The position numbers and the translations under genes are program-made. From assembly GCF_040549485.1 (NCBI RefSeq), contig NZ_JBEPTK010000023.1, positions 1 to 50,397 of the forward strand: a stretch of 50,397 bases of DNA, in the 5' to 3' direction. The notes beneath the pieces were generated by a model, which worked only from the letters and a program-made list of their open reading frames with translations, made no database searches and was not told the DNA's origin. Shown here piece after piece: positions 1-7,357 of the stretch; the stretch's first letter is position 1, and every line of letters begins with the position of its first letter. This DNA is from Constrictibacter sp. MBR-5 (GTDB lineage: Bacteria; Pseudomonadota; Alphaproteobacteria; JAJUGE01).

Positions 1-179
1 CCGCGCGCCTTCTCTTCAGGCGCCTTGTCGATCTGGTCGTACGCCGTGAACTTCGCACCGCCCGTCTCGGCCAGGATCTTCGTGATCGCGGCCGTTAGCG
101 ACGTCTTGCCATGGTCGACATGGCCGATCGTTCCGATGTTGCAGTGCGGCTTGTTCCGCTCGAACTTTGCCTTCGCCAT
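1..179 (-). CDS. tuf: Elongation factor Tu, N-terminal fragment (runs off the left edge)
   Basis: EF-Tu carries aminoacyl-tRNA to the ribosomal A site as a GTP complex. The first 59 codons are visible on the minus strand. They begin [14 protein letters not shown] and contain the P-loop [14 protein letters not shown] (about residues 19-32), which is diagnostic of EF-Tu. The ATG is the complement of 177-179. Two tRNA genes (Tyr, then Gly) lie directly upstream on the same strand, the usual tRNA-tuf arrangement in proteobacteria, so co-transcription is likely. The rest of the gene is outside the window, so nothing can be said about its integrity. Confidence 0.95.
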   Translation of the reverse strand, partial: MAKAKFERNKPHCNIGTIGHVDHGKTSLTAAITKILAETGGAKFTAYDQIDKAPEEKAR

Positions 180-284
180 GGCTCGTACTCTTCTCGACGC
201 GTCTACGGACACAGATCCCGCGGCGAACGGCCGCCGCTACCATTCAACTCGACACTCACCCCGCCGACCGCTACGGCCGGCGCC

Positions 285-358
285 TGGAGCGGGTGACGGG
301 AATCGAACCCGCACAACCAGCTTGGAAGGCTGGGGCTCTACCATTGAGCTACACCCGC
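285..358 (-). tRNA. tRNA-Gly (anticodon TCC)
   Basis: On the minus strand the gene reads GCGGGTGTAGCTCAATGG at the 5' end and has TTCGATTCC in the T loop. The acceptor stem GCGGGTG pairs with CACCCGC and CCA is encoded. The anticodon loop CTTCCAA gives TCC, for glycine GGA/GGG codons. It sits between tRNA-Tyr and tuf in one transcription unit. Confidence 0.95.
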
Positions 359-375
359 ACGCCAGGCGCGAGATT

Positions 376-461
376 TGGTGGAGGGGGTTGGATTCGAACC
401 AACGTAGGCGTACGCCAGCGGATTTACAGTCCGCCCCCTTTAGCCACTCGGGCACCCCTCC
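376..461 (-). tRNA. tRNA-Tyr (anticodon GTA)
   Basis: This is a type II tRNA of 86 nt on the minus strand. It has acceptor stem GGAGGGG, anticodon loop CTGTAAA (GTA), a long variable arm, T loop GGTTCGAATCC and encoded CCA. It is the first recognisable gene of the tRNA-Tyr/tRNA-Gly/tuf unit. Confidence 0.95.
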
Positions 462-496
462 GCCGTCCCTGTGCCCTTACGCCACAAGGGCGGAAA

Positions 497-525
497 GGTC
501 TAAAAGACGATGTCTCAACAGGCAA
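497..525 (-). promoter_or_regulatory. Possible promoter of the tRNA-Tyr/tRNA-Gly/tuf unit
   Basis: On the minus strand TTGCCT (complement of 520-525) is followed after 17 nt by TAGACC (497-502), about 35 nt upstream of the tRNA-Tyr 5' end. The -10 is poor. An alternative -10, TTTAGA, sits two bases earlier with a 15-nt spacer. The call is based on position and a moderate consensus match only. Confidence 0.3.
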
Positions 526-617
526 TGCGAAAATGCCGAGAGCGGCCATCTTCCCGTCCCTTTTGAGGATGGGCCGACGGACCGCCCCGGCAAAGCGAGC
601 GGAACATAGAGAAGCGG

Positions 618-1400
618 ATGGCGAAGCGCAAGACCGAGGACCACACCCGAAACAAGCCGAGAGCGCAGGAGAGGGGGCTGCTCTGGCTGTACGGTACCCA
701 CGCCGTTGCGGCCGCGCTGCGAAACCCGCGACGGCGCGTGCGGCGTATTCTCGCCCTGCCCGAAGCGGCGGCCGAGGCACGCGCCGCCGGTGCGGCCGGC
801 GTCACGATCACGGAGTCGGACAAGGCGGGGATCGAACGGCATCTCCCGCGGGGCGCGGTCCATCAGGGCATAGCGGCGGAGGTCGAGGCGCTGCCGGCAC
901 TCGGCATCGAGGATGCGGTCGACATGGCGCAGGACCGGCCGCACACGCTGGTCGTCGTCCTGGACCAGGTCACGGATCCACAGAATGTCGGCGCCGTGCT
1001 GCGGAGCGCGACGGCGTTCGGCGCCACGGCGGTCGTCGTGCCGGAGAACGGCTCTCCCGAGGCGGGCGGCGCACTGGCGAAGGCGGCGGCAGGCGCACTG
1101 GAGACCATGCCGCTGATCCGTGTGGTCAACCTGAAGCGGGCGCTGGAAACGCTCAAGGCGGGGGGCTTCTGGTGTCTCGGGCTCGCGGGCGAGGCGACCG
1201 GCGACATTGCTGCGCACGACATGCGCGGCCGCACCGCGCTGGTCCTGGGCGCGGAAGGCGAAGGCATGCGTCGCCTGACGCGCGAGACCTGCGACCTGCT
1301 GGTCCGCATCCCCATCCTGCCGGAGATGGAGAGCCTGAACGTCTCCGCGGCGGCGGCCGTGTCGCTCTACGAGTGGCGCCGGCAGACCGGTGCGGGCTGA
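618..1400 (+). CDS. rlmB: 23S rRNA (guanosine-2'-O-)-methyltransferase RlmB (TrmH/SpoU family)
   Basis: The family methylates the 2'-O of a guanosine in the peptidyl-transferase region of 23S rRNA using SAM. The 260-residue protein has the expected two parts. An N-terminal substrate-binding domain starts at LYGTHAVAAAL (about 24-34). A C-terminal SPOUT trefoil-knot domain follows with its three motifs: DQVTDPQNVGAVLRS (116-130), LVLGAEGEGM (208-217) and IPILPEMESLNVSAAAAV (231-248). The basic, Lys/Arg-rich first 20 residues probably contact RNA. The gene diverges from the tRNA/tuf unit. RlmB is preferred over other SpoU enzymes because of the N-terminal domain and overall length. Confidence 0.88.
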   Translation: MAKRKTEDHTRNKPRAQERGLLWLYGTHAVAAALRNPRRRVRRILALPEAAAEARAAGAAGVTITESDKAGIERHLPRGAVHQGIAAEVEALPALGIEDAVDMAQDRPHTLVVVLDQVTDPQNVGAVLRSATAFGATAVVVPENGSPEAGGALAKAAAGALETMPLIRVVNLKRALETLKAGGFWCLGLAGEATGDIAAHDMRGRTALVLGAEGEGMRRLTRETCDLLVRIPILPEMESLNVSAAAAVSLYEWRRQTGAG

Positions 1401-1440
1401 GCGGCGCAGGGCCGGCCGCACGGGCCGACGGCCAGTCCCA

Positions 1441-1470
1441 ACGAAAACGCCCTCCCGCGAGGGAGGGCGT
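1441..1470 (-). terminator. Rho-independent terminator of dps
   Basis: A perfect 10-bp stem (ACGCCCTCCC / GGGAGGGCGT, 1447-1456 and 1461-1470) closes a GCGA loop. Read on the minus strand it is followed by TTTTCGTT, so it terminates transcription coming from dps, whose stop is at 1496. On the plus strand there is no T run, although it may also shield rlmB. Confidence 0.8.
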
Positions 1471-1495
1471 CGTCGAGCCAAGAAGGGCCGGAGCC

Positions 1496-1951
1496 TTACT
1501 TCAGCAGGGATTCCATCATCCAGATGGCTTCCTGATGCTTGCCGATGCGCTCGGCCATCAGGTCGGCGGTGGTCTGGTCGTCCACCTCGTCGGCCGCGTC
1601 CATGACGCTGCGCTCCTGTTCGATGATCGCCTTCCGGCTGGCGATCAGGTCGGCCACCATCTCCTTCCAATCGGTGCCACCCGGCTTCGGCTCCGACAGG
1701 TCGGTGAGCTTCTTGAAGCTGTCGAGCCCGCCGGGCGCGTAGCTGCCGAGGGCCCGCATCCGCTCGGCGATCTCGTCGATGGCCGGGAAGAGTTCCTCGT
1801 ACTGCTCCTGCAGCATCTTGTGCAGGCCGTAGAAGTTCGGGCCCTGCACGTTCCAGTGATAGGCGTGCGTCTTGATCGTCAGTGCGTACGCGTTGGCCAC
1901 GGCCCGTTCGAGGCCCTTCACGACATCCGCGGTGTTCTTGCCCTTAGCCAT
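1496..1951 (-). CDS. dps: DNA starvation/stationary phase protection protein Dps
   Basis: Dps forms a 12-subunit ferritin-like shell that oxidises and stores Fe(II) with hydrogen peroxide, sparing DNA from Fenton damage. The 151-residue protein is of normal length. It carries the inter-subunit ferroxidase ligands in the classical pattern: H32 and W33 in YHWNVQG, H44, D59 and E63. The start is supported by AGGAG 6-8 nt upstream. An Irr-type iron box lies immediately upstream of the Shine-Dalgarno sequence, and a strong terminator follows, so this is probably a single-gene transcript under iron control. The basic start MAKGKNT is short; a DNA-binding tail is not evident. Confidence 0.93.
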   Translation of the reverse strand: MAKGKNTADVVKGLERAVANAYALTIKTHAYHWNVQGPNFYGLHKMLQEQYEELFPAIDEIAERMRALGSYAPGGLDSFKKLTDLSEPKPGGTDWKEMVADLIASRKAIIEQERSVMDAADEVDDQTTADLMAERIGKHQEAIWMMESLLK

Positions 1952-1963
1952 CTGGCTCTCCTA

Positions 1964-1982
1964 GTTTAGAACGGCTCTAAAC
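1964..1982 (-). promoter_or_regulatory. Irr-type iron control element (ICE box) in the dps promoter
   Basis: TTTAGAA-CGG-CTCTAAA (1965-1981) matches the rhizobial Irr consensus TTTAGAA-N3-TTCTAAA at all but one defined position, and GTTTAGA/TCTAAAC is a perfect 7-bp inverted repeat around ACGGC. On the minus strand the right half overlaps a plausible -10 (TTTAGA, 1976-1981), which lies 16 nt from a -35 TTGATT (1998-2003). A bound regulator would therefore block dps transcription. The motif is seen directly; assignment to Irr rests on known family consensus. Confidence 0.65.
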
Positions 1983-2069
1983 ATCAAACTCGGACTCAAT
2001 CAACGTCGCTACGCCATTGTGGTTCACGCGCCGGTTACCGCGACATCCGGTCACAGCCCCGACCGTTCG

Positions 2070-3266
2070 TCAGAGACCGAGAACCGCCTTCGCCAGAATG
2101 CTCTTCTGAACCTCGTTCGACCCGCCGGCGATCGAGCGCGCGCGCGATTCGAAATATTCCGGCGCCATCCTGAAGAGATAGTCCGGCCCCACCGGCTCGC
2201 CGTTCCAGCCGCCGCGGATAGCGCTCGGCTCGAACGGCTGCGCGTAGTAGGCCCCGGCCTCCATCATCAGTTCGTTGATCTGCTTCAGCGTGTCGGCCGT
2301 CCGGGTCTTCAGTACGGAAGCCTCCGGCCCCACGGGGCGATCGGCGGATGCGCTGGCGAGCGTCCGCCACGACGTGAACTCCAGCACGCCGAGTTCCTGT
2401 TCCGACTCGGCGACCTTGCGGCGGAACGCCGGATCGTCGATCAGCCGCGCGCCGTCACGGCGCTCGGCGGCGGCGATCGCCTTCAGCTTTGCCAGCAGTC
2501 GCTTGCCGATCGATACGAACGAGCCGTTGGACCGCTCGTGCCCGAGCAGGTACTTGGCGACCCGCCACCCCTGCCCCTCCTCACCGACGCGATCGGCCAC
2601 GGGCACCCGTACGTCGTCGAAGAATTCCTGGTTGAAGATGTGCCGACCGTCGAGGGTGATGATCGGCCGGACGGTGACGCCTGGCGCCTTCAGGTCGATC
2701 AGCAGGCAGGTGATGCCGTCCTGCTTCTTGGGCTCCGTCGAGGTGCGCACCAGAGCGAACATGCGGTCGGCGCAATGGGCCTGGGTGGTCCAGATCTTGG
2801 TGCCGCTGACCACATAATGATCGCCGTCCCGCACCGCCTTCATCTGCAGCGAGGCCAGGTCCGAGCCCGAGCCGGGCTCGGAATAGCCCTGGCACCAGAT
2901 CTCTTCGCTCGACAGGATCTTCGGCAGGTAGCGCCGCTTCTGGTCCTCCGTGCCGAAGGCCAGGAGCACGGGACCGACCATGCGCGTGCCGTAGTGGATG
3001 ATGCGCGGCGCACCGGCGAGGAAAAGTTCCTCCTCGAAGACGTATTTCTGCTCGGTGGTGAAACCGGGACCGCCGTCGGCCTTGTCCCAGTTCGTCGCGA
3101 CCCACCCCTTCTCGGAGAGGATGCGCATCCAGCGAACATTGTCGTCGCGCGTGAGTTCGATGCCGCGGTCGACCTTCTCCCAGATGTCGCGCGGCAGGTT
3201 GTCGCGCACCCAGGCGCGCACCTCGGCGCGAAACGCTTCGACCTCGGGCGAAAGGCTGATGTCCAT
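2070..3266 (-). CDS. Acyl-CoA dehydrogenase family protein
   Basis: This flavoenzyme would introduce the alpha,beta double bond in an acyl-CoA and pass electrons to ETF. The 398-residue length is typical. It has the FAD/substrate-binding motif YSEPGSGSDLASL (128-140), the segment GTKIWTTQAHCADRM with the conserved Trp-Thr pair, and the C-terminal signature IAGGSNEVQKSILAKAVLGL. The ATG is preceded by AAGGGGGA. Two MaoC-type hydratase genes lie upstream on the same strand, so the three probably act in one beta-oxidation-like route for an unusual acyl chain. The substrate cannot be told from sequence; the long N-terminal helical region resembles the FadE-type or steroid/terpenoid-associated branch rather than short-chain enzymes. 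Confidence 0.88.
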   Translation of the reverse strand: MDISLSPEVEAFRAEVRAWVRDNLPRDIWEKVDRGIELTRDDNVRWMRILSEKGWVATNWDKADGGPGFTTEQKYVFEEELFLAGAPRIIHYGTRMVGPVLLAFGTEDQKRRYLPKILSSEEIWCQGYSEPGSGSDLASLQMKAVRDGDHYVVSGTKIWTTQAHCADRMFALVRTSTEPKKQDGITCLLIDLKAPGVTVRPIITLDGRHIFNQEFFDDVRVPVADRVGEEGQGWRVAKYLLGHERSNGSFVSIGKRLLAKLKAIAAAERRDGARLIDDPAFRRKVAESEQELGVLEFTSWRTLASASADRPVGPEASVLKTRTADTLKQINELMMEAGAYYAQPFEPSAIRGGWNGEPVGPDYLFRMAPEYFESRARSIAGGSNEVQKSILAKAVLGL

Positions 3267-3371
3267 ATCGTCCCCCTTGCCGCAGAAGGCCCGGCGAGAG
3301 CGGGCGGAACGCCCCGGTGCGACGCATCGGCTTCCGGGGCGCGGCCGTCCTACCCGGCTTCGGCGGAGGTG

Positions 3372-3794
3372 TCAGGCGTCGATGAGCGCCGTCGCCGTGC
3401 CGCTGACGACTTCCTTGCCGTCCTGATTGGTGGTCGAGATCGTCAGGTCGGCATAATGCTTGCCGCCCTCCTCACGGATCTCCGCCACGGTCGCCTTCGC
3501 GTCGAGGGTGTCGCCCGGCCAGACCTGATTGGTGAAGCGGACGCCGTACTTGATTACCCGGCCGGCGCCGACATAGTTGGTCAGCATCTTGCCGGTCAGG
3601 CCCATGGTGAGCATCCCGTGCGCAAAGACGCTGGGATATCCTGCCGCCTGGACCGTATAGATCTCGTCGGTGTGCAGCGGGTTGTAGTCGCCCGACGCAC
3701 CGGCGTACTGGACGATCTGGGTGCGCGACAGGTTCTCCACGACGCGCTCTTCGTGCGTATCGCCGACCTTAAGCTTGCTCGCCTTGAGTGCCAT
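3372..3794 (-). CDS. MaoC-like hot-dog dehydratase (catalytic half)
   Basis: This 140-residue single hot-dog protein carries the hydratase-2 motif SGDYNPLHTDE (about 34-44), with the Asp and His that activate water in (R)-specific enoyl-CoA hydratases, followed by FAHGMLTMGL. It would hydrate the enoyl-CoA made by the neighbouring acyl-CoA dehydrogenase. The start (complement of 3792-3794, MALKASKLKVGD) is only 11 nt downstream of the preceding MaoC-like gene, and such pairs usually form a heterodimer equivalent to the two-domain eukaryotic hydratase 2. Longer upstream reading in this frame overlaps the partner gene and is not coding. Confidence 0.85.
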   Translation of the reverse strand: MALKASKLKVGDTHEERVVENLSRTQIVQYAGASGDYNPLHTDEIYTVQAAGYPSVFAHGMLTMGLTGKMLTNYVGAGRVIKYGVRFTNQVWPGDTLDAKATVAEIREEGGKHYADLTISTTNQDGKEVVSGTATALIDA

Positions 3795-3805
3795 CGTCCG
3801 TCCCC

Positions 3806-4288
3806 TCAGCCCTGGTCCACCGGACGCTCGGTCGTCACGCCGACGCCCCGCGCGGTGACGACGAGTTCGCCGTTCTGATCGCGATACTCGGTGATCCGCT
3901 CGCGGAAGGTGAGCTTGCCGGCGCGCTTGCTCTCCTTCTCCCAGGTCTTGCCGGGCTTCGTCTCGACGGTCAGCACGTCGCCCGGACGGACCTGGCGGTG
4001 GAACTCGAAATGCTGCTCGGCATGCAGGCCGCCGCTGGACGCCGGCTTGCCCTCGATGCCGCTCGGCGTCTTGCCGGACCCGAACCAGGGCTGCCCCGGC
4101 TTCGGCCGCAGATGATAGTCGGGGTCGAACTGGGCGACAGCCTGGGGAAAAGTCGGCGGTACGACGATGCCGCCGGCATCGGTCTGCTTCGCCTTCTCGG
4201 CGTCGTGGTAGGCCGGGTTCTCGTCGCCGATCGCACGCGCGAACATCATGATGTGCGAGGCTTCCACCGGGAAGGTTATCTTGGCCAA
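3806..4288 (-). CDS. MaoC-like dehydratase, N-terminal-type (structural/binding half)
   Basis: This is a 160-residue hot-dog fold protein of the MaoC dehydratase N-terminal type. It reads IGDENPAYHD at about 20-29, a variant of the hydratase motif with one extra residue before His, and has the long substrate-tunnel insert typical of this half (about 75-110). It is first in an operon with the catalytic MaoC half and the acyl-CoA dehydrogenase. The start codon is TTG, chosen because a strong GGAGGAGGAG ribosome site sits 5 nt upstream and no ATG follows closely. Paired 160- and 140-residue hot-dog proteins are known to form heteromeric enoyl-CoA hydratases; the exact acyl substrate is unknown. 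Confidence 0.8.
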   Translation of the reverse strand: MAKITFPVEASHIMMFARAIGDENPAYHDAEKAKQTDAGGIVVPPTFPQAVAQFDPDYHLRPKPGQPWFGSGKTPSGIEGKPASSGGLHAEQHFEFHRQVRPGDVLTVETKPGKTWEKESKRAGKLTFRERITEYRDQNGELVVTARGVGVTTERPVDQG

Positions 4289-4407
4289 CGGGGCTCCTCC
4301 TCCTTATGAACGGCCGCCGGAAGGCGGCCCGCGGAGGCAGCATACCCTCGCACCCCGAGGACCGAAACAGGGGGACTCGGGACCCACGACGCCGAGACGG
4401 CCGTCGC

Positions 4408-5226
4408 TCAGCCGGCCAGTTCGCGCGAGCGGCGCGTCGCGGCTTCCACGGCCGCATCGAGGAGCGGCTGGAGCCCATCAGGGGCCATCAAGACCTCTAG
4501 GGCGGCGGCCGTCGTCCCGCCGGGACTGGTCACGTTCCTGCGCAGCACGTCGGCCGGCTCGGGCGACAGGCGCGCCAGTTCGCCCGAGCCCGATACGGTG
4601 GCCCGCGCGAGCTTGGCCGCCAGGTCCGGCGACAGGCCCGCCTTGACGCCGGCGGCGGCGAGCCCCTCGATCAGCAGAAACACGTAAGCGGGGCCGCTAC
4701 CGGACACGGCCGTGACGGCGTCCATCAGCGCTTCGTCGCCGATCCAGGCGACCTCGCCGACGGCTTCGAGCAACTGCTGGCTGAGCGCCATCTGCTCGGG
4801 CGAAACGTTTCGGTTGGCGAAGAGGACCGTGATCCCCCGCCCCACCGCCGCCGGCGTATTGGGCATCGCGCGGATGATGGCGGCGCGGCTGCCGAGATGG
4901 GCTGCGAACGACCCGACGGGCTTGCCCGCGGCAATGCTGAGGAAGACGGTCTGCGGCCGGACGAAGCGCCCATAGTCCGGCACCACCTCGTCCATCGACT
5001 GCGGCTTCACCGCAAACACCACGATGTCCGGCTGGAAGTGCGGCGCCACCCCCTCGATTCCCTTGGACAGGAAGACACCCGGCTTGTCGCGGAAGCCCGC
5101 GACCGAAGCGGCGGCAGGCTCCACGACCACGACCTGCTCGACGATCCGCCGTTCGAGCCAGCCTGTCAGCATGGCCCCGCCCATCTTGCCGCAGCCGACG
5201 AGCAGCATCTTCGCACCGACCGCCAT
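4408..5226 (-). CDS. proC: Pyrroline-5-carboxylate reductase
   Basis: This enzyme reduces 1-pyrroline-5-carboxylate to L-proline with NAD(P)H, the last step of proline synthesis. The 272-residue protein begins MAVGAKMLLVGCGKMGGAML, with the Rossmann GxGxMG near residue 12. It has AVKPQ (about 78) and the family signature TAVSGSGPAYVFLLIEGL in the helical dimerisation domain, then the TSPGGTTAAALEVL segment that lines the active site. The ATG lies 2 nt downstream of the stop of the YbjN-like gene, and a GTG two codons earlier would overlap it, so the pair is translationally coupled. This adjacency is common in alphaproteobacteria. Confidence 0.93.
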   Translation of the reverse strand: MAVGAKMLLVGCGKMGGAMLTGWLERRIVEQVVVVEPAAASVAGFRDKPGVFLSKGIEGVAPHFQPDIVVFAVKPQSMDEVVPDYGRFVRPQTVFLSIAAGKPVGSFAAHLGSRAAIIRAMPNTPAAVGRGITVLFANRNVSPEQMALSQQLLEAVGEVAWIGDEALMDAVTAVSGSGPAYVFLLIEGLAAAGVKAGLSPDLAAKLARATVSGSGELARLSPEPADVLRRNVTSPGGTTAAALEVLMAPDGLQPLLDAAVEAATRRSRELAG

Positions 5227-5228
5227 GA

Positions 5229-5732
5229 TCACGCTTCTCCCACAGGCTGCAGCATCGCCGCCGTGATCGCATCGCGCGGCGATTTTCCGCCCCAGATGCA
5301 GAACTGGAAGGCAGGGTAGAAGCGATCGCTCTCGGCGATGGCGAGGTCGACCAGATCCTCCAGCTGCTCGACGCTGGCGCCGCGCGCGCCGCGGAGCAGG
5401 ATCGCATGGCGGAAGGTCAGGAGATTGTCCTCGGGCACGACGGCGAAATGGCCGAGCCAAAGCTTGTCGTTGGCGATCGAGAGGAGTTCGTTGACGGGCG
5501 CCCGGCGCGGCGCGGCCACCGCCATCTCGCAGGCACAGCAGAACTGCAGGAGACTCATCTCCTCGCGCCACGCGAAGAAGAGGTCGTATTCGGTCCAGCG
5601 GCCGCGAATCCCGGCAACCAATTCGTTGTCGCTGGTCCGGTCGAACGCCCAGTCGTTGGACGTCACGATCTCCTCGATCAGGTCCAGCGGATTGGCCGGG
5701 ACACCTGTCGACTCGGCGAGGAGTTCCCTCAT
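5229..5732 (-). CDS. YbjN domain-containing protein
   Basis: This 167-residue protein starts MRELLAESTGVPANPLDLIEE and has the YbjN-type fold signature, including the paired aromatic segment YDLFFAWREEMSLLQFCCACEM (split around residue 75) and RHAILLRGARG. The family resembles type III secretion chaperones in fold and is often linked to stress tolerance; its molecular role is not settled. The chosen ATG follows GGGGGGCA. An upstream in-frame extension to 5861 lacks a ribosome site and is rich in Arg/Ala like non-coding frames, so it was rejected. It is co-directional and nearly contiguous with proC. Confidence 0.8.
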   Translation of the reverse strand: MRELLAESTGVPANPLDLIEEIVTSNDWAFDRTSDNELVAGIRGRWTEYDLFFAWREEMSLLQFCCACEMAVAAPRRAPVNELLSIANDKLWLGHFAVVPEDNLLTFRHAILLRGARGASVEQLEDLVDLAIAESDRFYPAFQFCIWGGKSPRDAITAAMLQPVGEA

Positions 5733-5934
5733 GCCATTGCCCCCCTGGGCACATGTTCGGACGGTTTCGGCGCCGGCGGCGCCCCTGTCACGCTGCGGCT
5801 GAGCCCGATTCGGGACCTCATACGCGATCCCGGCCGAAACACCACGGCAGTAGCGTGCCAAAAGCCCGAATCACACGCAAGCGCGATCCGATATATTGTG
5901 TTCCTGCGCAGCCGCCACCCCAGGGGCTGCGGTT

Positions 5935-6222
5935 TCACCTGGTGGGCGCACGATCCTCGGATGCGGCAGCCGCCTTCTGCGCCAGGGCCTCCTCAAGCGC
6001 GGCGACACGCGCCGCGAGGTCTTCCTGCTCGCTGCGCGCCTTCGCCGCCATCGCCTTGACGACTTCGAACTCCTCGCGCCGCACCAGGTCCATGTCGGCG
6101 AGCAGGCGCTGCATGCGATCGCGCACCAGAGCTTCGACCTCGGTGCGCAGCCCTGCCGCGGCACCCATCGCGCCGTTGGCGACCCGCGCGATGTCGTCGA
6201 AGAACCGGTTGTTGGTTTGCAT
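5935..6222 (-). CDS. ubiK: UbiK/BMFP accessory factor for ubiquinone biosynthesis
   Basis: This 95-residue protein of the BMFP (YqiC) family reads MQTNNRFFDDIARVANGAMG, followed by RTEVEALVRDRMQRLLADMDLV and a C-terminal coiled coil (about 50-80). Family members trimerise through the coiled coil, bind membranes and support late steps of ubiquinone synthesis by organising UbiJ-like complexes. Length and motif order are normal. It is transcribed divergently from hldD, with 133 nt between them. The final stretch, QKAAAASEDRAPTR, is probably disordered. Confidence 0.82.
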   Translation of the reverse strand: MQTNNRFFDDIARVANGAMGAAAGLRTEVEALVRDRMQRLLADMDLVRREEFEVVKAMAAKARSEQEDLAARVAALEEALAQKAAAASEDRAPTR

Positions 6223-6355
6223 CGTCGAAGCCCTCGCTCTAGCCTTCGGCTGGATTTGGGTATCCGCGGCTACGGGCGCAACGCGGCACAGCCACTCTAT
6301 CGTCGGTCGGCGGCCGCGGTCCCGGCCCTGTTTCCTTGATCAAGGTGCTCCGCGC

Positions 6356-7342
6356 ATGATCGTCGTCACCGGAGGTGCCGGCTTCATCGGGTCCAACCTG
6401 CTGGCGGCGCTGGAAGCGCGCGGCGAACGCGATCTCGTCGTCTGCGACCGGCTGGGGAGCGGCGGCAAGTGGCGGAACATCGCCAAGCGCGAGATCGCCG
6501 ACATCCTCCCGCCGGAACGGCTCTTCGACTTCCTCGCCGCGCATGCGGAGGAAGTGAGGCTGGTCTTCCATCTGGGTGCGATCAGCGACACGCGCGAGAC
6601 CGACGCCGACCGCCTCGTCGACTGCAACCTCGCCCCGACCCTCGCCCTCTGGCAGTGGTGTGCCGAGCACGGCGTGCGCTTCGTCTATGCCTCGTCGGCG
6701 GCCACCTACGGCGACGGCACCCAGGGCTTCGACGACGATCCGTCGCCGGAAGCGCTGGGCCGGCTGCGTCCGCTGAACGGCTATGCGTGGAGCAAGCTGG
6801 CGGCCGATCGCCGCTTCGTTCGGCTGACCGGGCGCGGCGACGCCAAGCCCGCGCAGTGGGCCGGCCTGAAGTTCTTCAACGTCTACGGTCCGAACGAGTA
6901 CCACAAGGAGGGGATGCGCTCCGTCGTGGTCCAGGCCTATGAACAGATCGCCGCTGGCGAACCGGTCCGGCTGTTCCGTTCGGACAGGCCCGACGTCGCA
7001 GACGGCGGGCAGTTACGCGACTTCATCTGGGTCGAGGACTGCGTCGACGTGATGCTCTGGCTGCTCGACGATCCCGCCGTGAGTGGCCTGTTCAACGTGG
7101 GCACCGGCACCGCCCGCAGCTTCGCCGACCTCGCGGGTGCCGTCTTCGCCGCGCTCGACCGTCCGCCGAACATAGAGTATGTCGACATGCCGCAGGCGCT
7201 GCGCGGCCGGTACCAGTATTTCACGCAGGCACGCACGGAGCGCCTGCGCGCGGCCGGATTCGATCGGCCGTTCACCAGCCTGGAAGACGGCGTGGGGCGG
7301 TATGTCCGCGACTTCCTCTCCGCTCCGGACACCTACCGCTGA
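6356..7342 (+). CDS. hldD: ADP-L-glycero-D-manno-heptose 6-epimerase
   Basis: This enzyme epimerises ADP-D-glycero-D-manno-heptose at C6 to supply heptose for the lipopolysaccharide inner core. The 328-residue extended short-chain dehydrogenase has the NADP-binding GGAGFIGSN (6-14), HLGAISDT (72-79), the SSAATYG strand (about 113-119) and the catalytic Y143-xxx-K147 in NGYAWSKLAAD. The motif KFFNVYGPNEYHK matches HldD rather than GalE or RmlB. The ATG at 6356 begins exactly at the Rossmann strand. It opens a co-directional run with lgt, midA-like and pgeF. Confidence 0.92.
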   Translation: MIVVTGGAGFIGSNLLAALEARGERDLVVCDRLGSGGKWRNIAKREIADILPPERLFDFLAAHAEEVRLVFHLGAISDTRETDADRLVDCNLAPTLALWQWCAEHGVRFVYASSAATYGDGTQGFDDDPSPEALGRLRPLNGYAWSKLAADRRFVRLTGRGDAKPAQWAGLKFFNVYGPNEYHKEGMRSVVVQAYEQIAAGEPVRLFRSDRPDVADGGQLRDFIWVEDCVDVMLWLLDDPAVSGLFNVGTGTARSFADLAGAVFAALDRPPNIEYVDMPQALRGRYQYFTQARTERLRAAGFDRPFTSLEDGVGRYVRDFLSAPDTYR

Positions 7343-7357
7343 CCAGAACCGGAACTC

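Noticed and set aside
167-1969. 600-codon plus-strand open frame
   Set aside because: It crosses two tRNA genes and shadows tuf, rlmB and dps. Its residues are Arg/Gly/Ala-rich without family motifs.
2019-3878. 619-codon plus-strand open frame
   Set aside because: It is the antisense shadow of the acyl-CoA dehydrogenase and MaoC-like genes, typical of GC-rich DNA.
5847-5861. Possible sigma-54 promoter (TTGGCACG...CTGCC) upstream of the YbjN-like gene on the minus strand
   Set aside because: The spacing between the GG and GC dinucleotides is 9, not the required 10, and no upstream activator site is visible.
5886-5912. Possible general-stress (EcfG-type) promoter GGAAC on the minus strand
   Set aside because: The second element reads CGCT or GCTT rather than CGTT at the expected spacing, so the match is weak.
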